Below are positions 1 through 11,562 of a DNA stretch of 64,000 nt, piece by piece. Within the stretch, counting starts at the first letter, position 1, and each line of letters starts with the position of its first letter. This stretch comes from Hydnum rufescens UP504 (taxonomy: Eukaryota; Basidiomycota; Agaricomycetes; Cantharellales; Hydnaceae), in assembly GCA_014904985.1 (NCBI GenBank), contig MU128930.1, positions 62,001-126,000 of the forward strand. The letters are read 5' to 3'. Both the position numbers and the translations under genes were made by a program. The notes under the pieces are model-generated. The model searched no databases. It was not told the origin of the DNA and saw only the letters and a list, made by a program, of their open reading frames with translations.

Positions 1-1995
1 ATGGTGGATTCCTCAGGGAGAGGAGCCAGGGAATGGTAATTCGGTGGTGGAGGCAGTCGAGCCATCTTCTCATGGCGTGTCTGATGTCGACACCGACAAT
101 ATGGCTTCCCGTTGTGAACGGTCGCCTCATAATGCAGCCTCGGAAAGTGGTTCTGGAACCACCGATGATCAAGAACGGTCGGTTTCCCCGCTATTAAACT
201 GAGAATTTCCATACATTTATACCTGTTGCTCCAGAAGACAGCCTGAACCTGACAGTGCAGAAGCGGCTTCCATTTTAAGTGACGACCGGCCAACCCCACG
301 CCCAACTTCGCTCCTCAGTCTTCATGCTGAGATCGATGACTTCATTGATGATGCATCGTCCCAATCTGGTGGGCGTGCGATCGGGGATGTGGTCCACGAT
401 GCCTCATCTGCGTTCTCATCGTCCCGAGGTGGAACCCCAACTGCGAGGAAACGGAAGCGAAAAACATCGTTGCTCGTAGATCAAGGAAGCCCTGCTCTTA
501 ACACACGATCCCGAACCAAAGGGTCATCAGATCACATTGGTGACCAAGACTCTCGTCCTGGTTCCCCTTCCTCAACGACGAGCTGGGCCAGTGACACGAG
601 CAGGCTCATGAAGTTGGCGGGACGGCAAGGGGCTGGCCAGCAACAACGAACGCAGCGCGACTCCTCCGTCGCATCAGCCGCATCCATTGCTGCTGCATCT
701 CAGGAATCATCTCCACGTCCGTATGTGCTTTTATCTAGGCCTCACATTCATCATCATCGTACCGCGTCTACGCCGGGGGTCTCTGGTAGCAATCGGGCGG
801 CGCCAAACAGTTTAGTTACATCTCACGTCACTCGGTCCCAATGTCGATTCCATAAAATCTCCGCGCCAGGACTGATCCCGGGTGAAGTGGTTCACTTTGT
901 CGTACCATATTGCTCTCTAAGCGCCACAGATGTCATGAAAGAGGAGGGAATTATCGACTGCGGTATTGCGAGCGATGCAGATAACCGAAACAAGGTCACG
1001 GACGTATCTCATCTCGATACAACATTGGCTAGTGTTCTTCGGAAGCTGGTTGGGCCTGACTTGATGCATGAGGAAGTTTGCGGTTATCTGCCCTTTGACT
1101 CAGTGTCCCACTCACATCCGCCGCCTTTCCCTCTCCGACCGAATCCTCTACAGCCACCCGTCGTGGCCATAAACGAAAATTAAGCCGATTGAGGCTTGGT
1201 CTACGCGATGCGTTGGATGAAGACGCCGGTGATGATGACCCTATCGCGGGATCTTCCACGACCCCGAGGTCCTCGCCCATTCGTAAACCACACTCATTCT
1301 CTTCGCACGAAAGCCTGGACCGCTATGAACGTTTTTCTGAATCTGACGTATCCAAGCCTACTTTCGAACGATAGTGAAAAGGGGTCCCACTCCGTAGCCG
1401 ACTACCAATCGTCCGGACGTGGTAGTACAGGGCAAACCGCATGGTCCAAAACTGTCGCACAAACCGTACATCGATCTTAATACGAGGAATCGAGTATCCG
1501 ATGCCCAGTAGAAGACGAGGATGGAACTCACGAGAGTGAAGCTGAGGAATACCGGGACACTCCCCCTGTTAGTTCTTCCGAATTCGGCACTCCACCTCCA
1601 GTCGTTCCGTCAAGCACATCGAAGCATTCCTCTAAGCGGAAGAGAAGAGTTCGGGACAGCGGAGCCCTCTTGTACAAGCCTGGGAGTGATGAGTCCGACC
1701 ACGATGGGTCTGGTTCTGATACTATCCTTCGGCCGAAACCCAAAAGGCGTCGCCAGAGACTCAGCACAGTGGCTCGCTTGAAAGAGAATGGCTTCAGGGG
1801 TATCGAAAGGCTGAGCTTGAACCAGTGCTAGAGGTGCCCGACACCGGTGGAGCGAGTGCGTCTGGGAGCTCCAGTCTTGGAGCTGAGCCAGCGGTGCCCA
1901 TCCCCGCTCCGTCTGCACCAGGAACCGAAGACAAGCCTCGACGGCTACTTCCCAGTTGGATACCTCGGCTGTGGTCACGTGATGGTCGTGATTAG
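1..1995 (+). CDS. Unrecognised Ser-rich, probably nuclear protein; 5' end outside window
   Basis: I do not recognise this protein. It is mostly Ser/Pro/Asp-rich and looks disordered, with basic patches of the nuclear-signal kind (RKRKRK near 450; KRKRR near 1640). One segment, about 835-1100, looks folded: it has a Cys/His-containing stretch (CRFHK), then VPYCSL, then DTTLASVLRKLVGPDL. An intron of 51 nt (about 1102-1152, GT...ACAG) joins this block to a basic segment starting ATRRGHKRK. A second likely intron lies at about 157-230. The last exon appears to end with WSRDGRD and TAG at 1993-1995. Downstream of about 1360 the best frame changes several times (near 1365, 1434, 1511 and 1797), each fixable by one base in a short homopolymer. 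No start codon is visible, so the gene begins before the window. Exon structure is tentative. Confidence 0.5.
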
Positions 1996-2447
1996 ACTGT
2001 TTCTCTATATTCAGTACACTGCGGGAGTCAGATCCGAAGCTTTGTCTCAGGTCTAGTCAGTGTTCGTAGCTTCACTGTCAATAAGGATGTGTCCGAACCA
2101 TTGTCTTTCATAACGTATGGACACATGGGTGATTTGTGAGGGGGGATGCTTGTGATAGTCTAATAACAACATGGTAAAGACGAAAAAATGAACCTGGTGA
2201 AAAAAAAGGGACGAGACCAGCGCACGAAATGATGAATGGCGCAAGATGCTAACAAAGGTCAATGCGAGCTAAGATATAAATTCGGTAAATGGCGAGTACT
2301 TTTAGATGCAGTAGGGTTCACGCGCAGGTTGATCGACAGGGGAGATGGGAGGCATCATTACGGAGTGGATAAATGAGTGACAGAACGAACGACAGGGAAG
2401 GCGAAACTGGCGGCGAGGGAGACAAGAGATACGAAAAAGGGGGATAA
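1996..2447. other. Convergent intergenic region, no gene seen
   Basis: This stretch lies between the 3' ends of the Ser-rich gene (+) and mitochondrial Hsp70 (-). It is A/G-rich on the + strand from about 2330. I see no conserved protein or RNA here. It should contain both 3' UTRs. Confidence 0.5.
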
Positions 2448-5022
2448 TCAATTCTTCTTTTCGCCCTCAGAGTCCGCTGGAGGGACCTCAGTTTGGCTCG
2501 CATTGTTCTCGGCGTTCTTCTTCTCGTAAACCTGATATAAGCCAAGGGATATCTCATCAGAAAGAGTCGTGGAGACGATTGCGCAGTGAAACACGGACCT
2601 TCTGGAACAGGCCCAAGGAGGCTTGTTGAGTCTTTCCGATGGCCTCTTTAATCTGCTCGGCCGTGACCCCAGGATCGGCAGCTTGGCCCTTAACGGCCAA
2701 CTCGCGGAGCTCGGTAACCAATTTAGAGACCTTGTCCCGCTCCGACGCCTCGAGTTGCTCCTTGAACTCGTTCATGGCTGGACAGAGGGGCGCAATGAAG
2801 TTGACGGCCATTAGCCTTCTGCGTGATAGATCTCCAACGTGTCAAAAACATCAAAACTCACCCTTCTCGGTATCAGCACAGACGGAATCGGCCTGTTGGC
2901 TTCCTCGATGACGTTGCGTCGCTCTTTGTCAGCTTCAGCATACTGCTCGGCGTCCTCAACCATGCGCTCAATATCCTTGTCACTCAGACCAGACGAGGAG
3001 GCAATAGTCATTGATTGATCTTTGTTGGTCGCTTTGTCCTTAGCAGACACATTGACAATACCGTCTATGGTGATCATAGCGTTAGCGCGGGAAGACAAGG
3101 TCGAGAAAATGAACTAACCGGCATCGATATCAAACGTTATCTCAATCTGCGGTACGCCCTTTGGCGCAGGGGGAATACCAACAAGGTTGAAGTTACCAAG
3201 GAGTTTATTATCGCGGACGAGTTCGCGCTCTCCCTGATAGATTTTGACCTCGATCGCAGTTTGACCGTCCGCCGCCGTGGAGAATGTCTGACTCTTCTTC
3301 GTTGGAATTGTCGTATTGCGAGAGATTAACTTCGTCATAATACCCCCAAGAGTCTCGATTCCTATTGGCAGCGAAATAAGTCAATATCGAAAATTATGCG
3401 CCATTCTCGGAACTGCACCATACCGAGGGAAAGAGGCGTAACGTCGAGGAGCAAAATGTCCGTGACGTTACCAGCCAATACCCCTCCCTGAATGGAGGCG
3501 CCAATAGCGACGGCTTCGTCTGGGTTGACACCCTTCGATGGGTCACGCCCGAAGACAGACTTGACAGTCTCGATCACGCGGGGCATTCGGGACATCCCAC
3601 CAACGAGGATAACCTCATTAATATCGCTGGGCTTGACACCTGCGTCCGTCAACGCCTTCTTGCATGGCCCTACTGTACGCTCGATGAGGGGAGCTACAAG
3701 ACTCTCGAATTTGCTACGAAGCAACTTCAAGTTGATGTGCTTAGGACCAGAAGCATCGGCAGTAATGAATGGCAAGTTGATCTCGGTTTGGGCGGTCGAG
3801 CTCAACTCGATCTTAGCTTTCTCTGCGGCTTCACGAATGCGCTGAAGAGCCATACGATCTTGGGAAATATCAACGCCGGTGTCCTTTTTGAACTCGTCCA
3901 GGAGATGCTGGACGAGAACAATATCAAAATCTTCTCCGCCCAAGTGGGTGTCTCCGTTGGTCGACTTGACCTCGAAAACACCCTTTTGCATCTCCAAGAT
4001 GGAGATATCAAAAGTACCCCCTCCAAGATCATACACGGCAATGACTGCAGACTCGTTTCGATCGAGACCATATGCCAATGCGGCAGCCGTTGGCTCGTTA
4101 ATGACACGAAGGACATCCAACCCAGCGATTGCACCAGCATCCTTCGTCGCTTGCCGTTGAGCGTCATTGAAATACGCGGGGACGGTAATAACTTTCAAAT
4201 GGAGTGCTTAGTAAACGGAGGCCGCGCGTCCTCAACAAACCTACACAAGACAAGACTCACCGGCATGCTTTACTGATTTGTTCAAGTATTGTTCGGCCGT
4301 TTGACGCATCTTCCCGAGTACCATTGACGACAGCTCCTCGGCAGACTTCACCAAACGACAATTAGCCGGACGAACCATAATGATGTACGCGTACATAACC
4401 CACCAACTGCTGGGTCTTTCCTTCAACCTCTACCTGGACAGCTGGTCGTCCATCCGACCGGGCAACGACATGGAATGGCCTGCAAACCAGAGGAACGAGA
4501 TAGTCAATAATGATCAGAATGCCTTCCCAAAAACCGCACGAATAAAATGGCAGGAACACACCAGTGAGAGATATCGGACTGAACTTCTTTGTCATTAAAT
4601 TGCCGTCCTACGAGTCGCTTGAACCCAAAGATAGTGTTCGTAGGATTAATGACACCTTGACGCTTTGCAGGTAACCCGACAAGCCGCTCCCCATGTGAGG
4701 TAAAAGCAACGACAGACGGTGTAGTTCTTGCGCCCTCCGCATTCTCTATCACCCGAGAGACTTTACCCTCCATGACAGAGACGCATGAATTCGTCGTCCC
4801 CAAATCGATACCCACAACGGGGCCGGAGACTTTACTATTCATATTTCGAGCGATAAGAGACCGGGGAAGTTTCTGTGCGGGAATCGAACGGCCACAACCC
4901 AAGAGTAACGTGAATATTGTTCATACTAAAAGTTGTGAAGTGCGGCCCCCATAGAGTAGACTCACAGCATAGATCCCAGTCCTGCATGAAGATGCACGGA
5001 GAGCTTGGGCAGCAGCAAGCAT
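2448..5022 (-). CDS. SSC1: Mitochondrial Hsp70 chaperone (Ssc1-type DnaK)
   Basis: ATP-dependent chaperone of the mitochondrial matrix, motor of protein import and folding (family knowledge). The start at 5022 gives [19 protein letters not shown], a short Arg-containing presequence, followed by an intron. The nucleotide-binding domain begins [20 protein letters not shown] (about 4760-4830) and continues with [29 protein letters not shown] and [10 protein letters not shown]. The substrate-binding domain follows ([10 protein letters not shown]). The tail ends at TGA 2448-2450 after an acidic/Lys-rich segment (SEGEKKN). At least five introns are visible, including about 4379-4330 (GTGGGT...AAG) and one after LDVTPLSLG. 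In the conserved helix after VIEEAN the frame slips by one base at about 2890 (see findings). The coding part otherwise matches full-length family members. The gene upstream on the same strand ends only 145 bp away. Confidence 0.95.
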
Positions 5023-5122
5023 AGTGGCAAAAAAGTAATGAGTAAAGGCAAAAAAAAAGCGGGCAAGGGTTTTTTCAATGGAGTATTTCGGGGATTGCCG
5101 GTGCAACTCAACGCCTGATCCA

Positions 5123-5130
5123 GAAAGTTC
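5123..5130. promoter_or_regulatory. Candidate heat-shock element upstream of Hsp70
   Basis: The sequence GAAAGTTC is an inverted pair of the HSF unit (GAA-nn-TTC), about 100 bp before the Hsp70 start in a spacer of only 145 bp. A good HSE usually needs three units, and a third is not clear. Position and gene make it plausible; it is not proven. Confidence 0.3.
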
Positions 5131-5167
5131 CAAGTGGGCAGGCATCCGAATTCCATTATATGCTCGT

Positions 5168-7019
5168 TTACCGGCTAAAGAGTGAAAGAATACGAGTACG
5201 TAGGGATTCCAGCCTTGGCCTCCTCGAAACATTATCCTGCTTGTCCGAGCTCTCGGCAGCTAAATCTTGTACTAAGGCTTCGTTTGATGTCTGCCTCCCA
5301 CTATGGTCTGCTGGTTGGTCTGCTGCCGCCAGGCCTTCTTTCTTCGCCTGCTCTATTTGTGCAAGACGATTCTTCGCCTCTATGATTTTCCTGCCTAATT
5401 CCTTATGCTTTGCCTGGAGTGCTCGCATTTGCCTAGAAAATTCGGCTTTAAACGCGACCTGTATATTTTTTTGGAAATATAGAATAGAGAAGTGCATCAG
5501 TCAGGGTCCCGCATATCATACCCCTAGTTCCCAGAGCTCCAGAGACAGATAACAGACAAGGGCGAAACGTACCTGTTGCACCAAACTTCCTTGTTTGCCG
5601 AGTTTGTTCGCAGATGCTATGAGACCCTTCATTTGACGCTGCACACTTGTCTTCTGCGCCTTTTGCCTGGTGGTTTCAACGTCTTTGACATTTTTCGGAT
5701 TTGCCTTAGTTGTTGGTGTAGGAGTTTTGGTTGCAGACGTAGGTGGTGCCAGAGCCGCCTCGATTTCTGCTTTCTTTTCAGAGCTTCTTTGTCTTCGCAG
5801 TGCCGCTTTCGACTTCGGAAGCTCCGCCTTTTGGCGCAAATCCCGAAGAGGAGGTGCTGGCGCCGGTGCGAATCGTGAAGCGAGGTAGGTCTGACGTTGG
5901 CGTTCTTCGAGCTCTCGTAACTCTTCCGGTGTTAGCTCTTCTTCTTCTTCTGCCATCACTTCCGATTCCGAGGTTGCCAATCCGACTGATGTAGAAAGTG
6001 TGGAAGTTGTCCCTTCACTGTCGGAAGGGTGCATTCCAGTCTCAGAAGACCTAGTGGACTCTATGCCAGGATCGTCGGGAGACGAAAGCGCCCAGGATGG
6101 AGGCGGAACGTATGGCTTTAAGTCTAGGGCTTTTACGCGTTCCTTCCACGCAGCTTGTGTTTGCTGCACAGCCAAGGTGGCTGTAGGGGCGAATCCGGAG
6201 AAACCACTCATTGCATGGGTGACCATGCGCATTTTTCTCTCGTCCACCCAGTTCAGACGTGGGCTCGCTCCCACCGCTACATTGAAGGGATTGTACCAGG
6301 TGAGGGGCTGGAGAAACGGGAGCATAGAAGCAGGCCGGATAGCAGTGCAGCTCACCATTTGGATTATAAGAAATCTCTGCTCGTAAATGATTTGGGTGAT
6401 CCATCGAGGCCTGAGCTCTGTCGATCGGCGTATTGTTGACAGGGCCTCGGTACGGCTGCAGGAACGGTAGCAAATCGGACCAACCGTCACCTTCTGGACG
6501 AATGGGGGCATCCCCGGGTCGAGGGCGAGGGACTAGGAAACGATACCTCTCAGGGCTCTTGCTATCAGGAAGGGTCACGGTAGAAGATACAGAAGCGAAG
6601 CGAAGAAATATGCGTGCTCCTGGGGAATTTGTTATGGGGTCCTGATGACATTCCGGGGTTGGATTATGATTTATGATTGAGGCGGAAGGTGATGGGAGAT
6701 CATGTATGGAAATCAGAAAGGCTATGATAAGGTAATGATGAATGAAAGCGAAGAATAACGTACCGTTGGACACCGAAATTCTGCTATGGGCCCGAAACGT
6801 TTTTCGGTTTCACGGATGACGGCAAAGAGGTTGAGGAGACTGCCCACATCGCCGGGAACGAAGACGGACGCGCTAAATTGCTCTGGTTTGTACACCTCTT
6901 GGAGGACCTGGGGGGGAGAGCTAGCATTGCCACTAGGAATAGCATTATTTCCCGGACACTGTTATTCCCCTTGGGTTGAAGTCGACAGGCCTCTGCGAGT
7001 CAGACGCACTGCTGAACAT
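5168..7019 (-). CDS. Unrecognised protein with a C-terminal coiled coil
   Basis: Function unknown. My best model starts at ATG 7019 (MFSSASDSQRPVDF), splices out about 53 nt (GTGTCC...CCCAG) and continues VLQEVYKPEQFSASVFVPGD, then IRETEKRFGPIAEFRCPT, then after an intron ARIFLRFASVS. That order resembles an RRM-like ferredoxin fold (strand-helix-strand), but this is only a resemblance. The middle is Pro/Ser/Glu-rich (EEEEELTPEELRELEERQRQ). The C-terminus is basic and helical with a clear coiled-coil pattern (FSRQMRALQAKHKELGRKI) and ends LFSR at TAA 5168-5170. An alternative start in another frame (MIRSSVGQ...RLTRRGLSTST) would look like a mitochondrial presequence but runs into a stop. At least four introns. 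Exon borders are tentative. Confidence 0.55.
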
Positions 7020-7537
7020 TGACCGACTGAGGATCTGATCATGGACAGATGGCAGGCTTTTACAAAAGTAGAGACCGGGATTTGCCGAAACGGTGGTGGG
7101 CGTTTATTTCTGCAACTGCAGGACGTTACTGGGCGTTTAGTGACTTTGCAATGATAATAATATTGCGAGGTGTCACAGGGAATCCACAGCCAGGAAGAAG
7201 AACCCCGGGCGCACATCCGAACAAAATATTAAGCGCTGATGTGAGATACGTACAGGCGGCTAGACAAGAATGTTGGCACGAACAGTGCTTCCCAGCCCCC
7301 ACGGTGCCCGACGCCCTTTGCCGTCGCTGATTCCCGCTAAACGCACGTGGTTTATGGTCGCCTATGGAAACATTTATTTGGTATCTAAAAGTACATGTGC
7401 TCAAGATGGAAAGAGCTGTGCAACTAATTTTGCAATTTTGATCCATCGGTTGATCCTCCGTCTTTTCTTCCTTTCCCCAATAAGAGTGCGAGATGCGACC
7501 CCCTTCACCCACTCTCCTCTTCTCCTCCTTCGTTAGA
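7020..7537. promoter_or_regulatory. Divergent promoter region between the coiled-coil gene and the bZIP gene
   Basis: 518 bp between two divergent starts. It contains a palindromic CACGTG (7344-7349), the core bound by bHLH and some bZIP factors, and a pyrimidine-rich block just before the bZIP start (about 7495-7530), typical of fungal core promoters. Nothing else stands out. Confidence 0.35.
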
Positions 7538-9428
7538 ATGGATTCCACCGAGCCAATGGACGTCGCGACTGTCGCAACTCGCAGTCCAACTCCAATCGAC
7601 ACTCTCCAGTCTTACCTCTCCCCATCACCCTCGGCCAATGAAGACATGGACTACGTTCCTCTCCTGCATCACAAATATTACCCAGACGTCCAGCAGCAAT
7701 GTATTCCTCTTTCCCATATTCTTCCTCCTTGTCCTGCCTGCGGAATCTGAGGCTCCTCGTAAACGAGGTGCATCATTGACCCCGCCTCCCTCCGCGCCAG
7801 CAACAAAGTCAAGAGAAACATCTGCGGCACCTCCACCTCCCAAACGCCCACGAGCTGCACCCTCTGGCCCCATAAGTACAAAAGACTGGGTCCCCCCAGA
7901 CGTCTCCGGCCTCGGTAAACGTGAAGCCCGCCTGGTCAAAAATCGAGCGGCCGCCTTCTTATCTCGTCAACGGAAGCGGGAAGAATTCGAGCAAATGGAA
8001 ATGTAAGGATCCTCCTTCCCAATATTCCAATTGTTCTCCCGTATGTTCATTCCCACGCCCACTTATTATCCCTGTTAGTCGTGTACAAGAACTTGAAACC
8101 GAAAATGCTCGACTACGGCAATCATCTTCCACAGGAGACGATGAAGCCCCGGATTTACGCACGCAATTGGATCGTTCACTTGAGAGGGAGCGAACACTCG
8201 AAGCCCAGGTCCGTTCCTTGCAAGCGGCCTTGCTTGAAGCCAATACTAGTGCAACAGTTGTCGCCCCTGTCATAAACATCGAGGACGACGTCGAAGACAA
8301 CGATGCACACTCTTCCCACCGAAATGCGCGTGAGAGTAACTCGGTCAAAGAAAAGGAGAAAGACAAGGAAAAATCTCACAGTAGCGTTGCGTTCATGGTA
8401 AGGATATCTTCCTTCCGAGTGTCATGTCATTGGCTAACCAGTTGGCCCAGGCCCTCATTTTCTCCCTTTCGTTGCTCTCTACGGGCGGGGACAATGCCCC
8501 CACCCCAACCGGATCGTCTTGCCAACCCTCTGGATTCTCGTTCTCCCCACTAGCTTTGCCGTCACCATCTTCTCTACTTTTCTCGAGCAGATCGCCACTT
8601 GATTTCTCAATGGACGCTCATTTGGGGAAATCAGGCCTCGAAGAAGAAGCTCTACTCAACTATACACCTCATAAATACACGTACGACTGCGACGGTTTGT
8701 TGGACTTGGGACATGTTGGTCCTGACGATCACCTCGGGTTGGATAGTCCTGCGGGTCTGGGATTGGGGATTGGGACGGGTATGGACGTCGGCATCGGTTC
8801 CATTAGTCTTGGACACCATGCATGCACGACCAGGAGTCCTTCGACTTCATTGCTTCGCTCCCCTTCATCCACCGGCGTTACTGCGCCCTCGGACACCAAG
8901 AGTCCAATAAAACAAGTCGAGATCGAGATCAGGCGACAATCGGATTCTTCGGATGTTCCCTCTGACACAGTTTCGTTCGATCTCCGAGTCCGAAGGCCTC
9001 AATCCTCGGGAGACACCTCTGATAGCGATGCGAACTGTGAGAAGGAAAAAACTGTTGTTGTCCGTGTTCGCAGATCTCCGGCCTCAGTCACCAGTCCATC
9101 TAGTCTAGCACTATTCACGGATAGAGACGAAGAAGTGTGTTCTTCTCGTCTAAGTCGCACGGCAAGTCCTGTGCCATCCCTCTCGTCCTCCACCTGCGCA
9201 AGCAGCTCCGTAAGTGCCTCCCCGTGGATGGCATCTTCCGTATTATCGGGCAGCCCAACCAAGTCGATGGGCCAAATTACAGTTCAGCTCAAGCAGGCGC
9301 TGGACTCCTCTGGCGATAGCGTGGGCATTGATCTGGCTAGCGTGTTTGGCCTCGGACCTGGCGGTCCGCGGCTGTTCGGAATAGACGACGACGAATCAAT
9401 TGGATCCTGGGAGATCGTTGCCGTGTAG
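7538..9428 (+). CDS. bZIP transcription factor
   Basis: DNA-binding regulator by its bZIP domain. The start ATG at 7538 gives MDSTEPMDVATVATRSPTP. A basic region, KREARLVKNRAAAFLSRQRK (about 7919-7980), has the invariant N-x7-R spacing, and the leucine zipper runs on through an intron into VQELETENARLRQ. Three introns are visible: about 7700-7737, 8005-8080 and 8398-8450. After the zipper come an acidic stretch (NIEDDVEDND), a Lys/Glu-rich stretch (KEKEKDKEK) and a short hydrophobic segment VAFMALIFSLSLLS. The long C-terminal half is Ser/Pro/Asp-rich with Gly/Asp-rich repeats (LGLGIGTGMDVGIGS), probably an activation domain, and ends EIVAV with TAG at 9426-9428. The basic region is of the ATF/XBP1-like type, but I cannot assign an orthologue such as Hac1/Cib1. 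Confidence 0.85.
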
Positions 9429-11094
9429 GAGCGTTATGAGCACCTCGCACGTTTGCTGCCATTTCATCTGATGGTGACGTGCGGCGACGCACCTCCGCTC
9501 GGTCAAGGCTATTTTATTTCATCCACTCTCCTACACCAACTACCTCTGACATCATTAAAAGTATCTTCCTTCTCATTGACATAGTCTCAGTCGCGCCTCC
9601 TCCTTGATCTCCTCTTCCACCTGCCACTTTCGCTGTGGTATAGGTGCTGCCCAGAGAGATATTTATTCCAATTGTACAAAGGTTTACGGGTTGAATATGG
9701 TTTTTTTTTTTTCCTTATCGCTCCTCCGCCAGTAAGCACACTCGTTCATTCCATCAAGGAGTTTCATCTCTGGTTTCTCGGTCGGTTGCTACACACCCCC
9801 ATTCTTATATATACATATCCTTGTGGAACTTGTAGCCATGCCAGTGATCAAAGAAGACAATATCGCAGGGGTACCATCGTAATATGCTTCCTTTTGCGCT
9901 TCTTCGCTTGTTCTCCACGTTGGGGATGTTGTTCCATGAAAGAAAAAGAATCGGAGAAACGAATAAGAGAATAAGGAGATGGGCCCTTCCTGAGGCGCCA
10001 TTGGCCTTTGTGGGATTGCCAATGTTGATCGAGGGCCTGCCCTGATCGGCTTCACCAATGTTGTATCCCTGGAGTATTTGACACCAAGCAAAGGAAACCT
10101 CCGGGGGGACAATTTGACCATCCTTTTTGTGGGCTATCTTGACGACAATTTACGTAGGGAGGGGCCCTGCCATGTTCAATTGACTGGTGAGAGGACATAA
10201 TAAGAACATGAGGGCGCAGAACTGAAAAAAGCAACTCGCCCCAATTGTGATTCATGGAACATAAATCATTGTACGCAGTGCACATACATATAGGTGATTC
10301 ACATGGACACGTACATGCAGTACAGCAGAAGCGATGGGTGGCCATGATGAGGTATTTAACGTAGGGAGGTAGAAGGCACCAGATTACAGCAAGAATGACT
10401 GTCGTGCCTGCGTAGACATATCAGGCAGCCTCGCTGTGCTTGCTCGGCTGAAGGCCAGACAGAACTTGAAATACTGTCATTGGTTGTAGCCTTGTCTGGA
10501 CCTGTGGCAAACCCTCACAAGTCCCTTCAGGGGTACAGTGGATTTTGGAATATGCATATCCTACTACGAATGGCGCATCCGGTCAAGTACAGTAATGTAA
10601 TTCATAGCTAGTTGCACACTGCTCTTCACTGTTATCAGCCAGCGTACGGGTGTTAACGAAAACGAAATAGGTGAAATAGTGCAGCATGCCTCATGAGGCC
10701 TGGCTGCGACCATGAAAACTAGACACGCGCACCGGACATTGCATTCGCAGGACCTCAGCGAGAATTAAATTCTAGAGCATTTGCTCAAGGGCTCTTCCCC
10801 CAATGGATATGGTCAACATATCAGCAGCTCGGGTGCCACAGGTTTAGTGTCAGGATCATCGGAATTTGACAAGTCGAGAGGCCAGTGATGCCGCAAGGGT
10901 CATGAAATCCCTCATGGCATCCCATGGCATCGCGATTCAAAAATCAACGTGAGACACTATCATGTAAATCGGTGACACTACCACAGGAGATAACAACCAC
11001 CGGCATCCGTTTAGTATACCTGATTTTTCCGTAGTCGTCACCGAAGGCTGGAGATTCAGGTTAGGGTTAGCTCTCTGGGGAGTAAAAGAACAAA
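9429..11094. other. Long intergenic region, no protein gene recognised
   Basis: About 1.7 kb between the bZIP stop and the 3' end of the U2 RNA gene. It begins with the bZIP 3' UTR and has a run of 12 T at about 9701-9712. Open frames here are short, without splice-supported extension or known motifs. A short direct repeat (CATGGCATCC/CATGGCATCG) is at about 10913-10932. A non-coding transcript is possible, but nothing in the sequence shows it. Confidence 0.5.
11059..11070 (+). repeat. Two-unit telomere-like box (GGTTAGGGTTAG)
   Basis: An interstitial TTAGGG-type motif of two incomplete units lies about 35 bp beyond the predicted U2 3' end. Such boxes can bind Myb/TRF-like factors in fungi and plants. 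Only two units, so chance is possible. Confidence 0.35.
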
Positions 11095-11282
11095 AGTCCC
11101 TTCACAACGCCTGCAAAGTGTGCAGCAGCAAGGTCATGGCACCCAAGGCCATGCAAGCAGAGGGCCAAGGACTGGGCGTCAAAAATACAATAACCTTTTA
11201 AGACCCCGGTGGGGTCGTTTAAGTGGTTAAACTTAAAAGAACAGATACTACACTTGATCTAAGCCAAAAGGCCCGAGTGGTG
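11095..11282 (-). ncRNA. U2: U2 spliceosomal snRNA
   Basis: The minus strand carries the near-invariant U2 5' region: GGGCCTTTTGGCTTAGATCA, then AGTGTAGTATCTGTTC. The branch-site recognition element GTAGTA lies at 11246-11251. The stem IIb hairpin GACCCC/GGGGTC is at 11202-11216. The Sm-site-like ATTTTTG is at 11180-11186. Stem III/IV-like complementary segments follow (CCTTGGCC...GGCCTTGGG). In the spliceosome U2 pairs with the intron branch point. The 5' end (about 11282) is placed by alignment to known U2 ends. The 3' end (about 11095) is estimated from the usual 185-195 nt length and is less certain. The gene is not inside a protein gene. Confidence 0.93.
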
Positions 11283-11562
11283 AGGAACAGTGAACGCCAA
11301 ACATCAGCTTATAAGGAGAATACAATAGTCTGTGCGCATAGTGATCAAAGTTTGCGTGATGTTTCTGTGTCACTAACTTTTGACTCTGCGCGCACCTGTG
11401 GATCGTCTCAACGAACTTTGAGTAGATACTGCCCTTGGACTCACCACCTATCGACGCTTTGACCAAACAAACGCGGATACAAAACATATCGCATGCACAT
11501 CACTCAATGTGAGTAATGACTCTCTTAAGGACCACAAACAGTTGACACCACTTCTGTGCTAG
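11283..11562. other. Region between U2 and IES6, likely promoter for both
   Basis: 280 bp between divergent U2 (-) and IES6 (+). It should hold the U2 promoter and the IES6 promoter, first exon and first intron. A donor-like GTGAGT at about 11510 and acceptor TGCTAG at 11556-11562 fit a first intron, but no exon 1 in the right phase could be fixed. Confidence 0.35.

Noticed and set aside
9672..10345. Open frames of 80-110 codons in the gap after the bZIP gene
   Set aside because: No motif, no start context, no splice-supported extension; composition like non-coding DNA.
11223..11487. Open frames on both strands over the U2 gene and its upstream region
   Set aside because: They overlap the conserved U2 5' half and show no protein motif.
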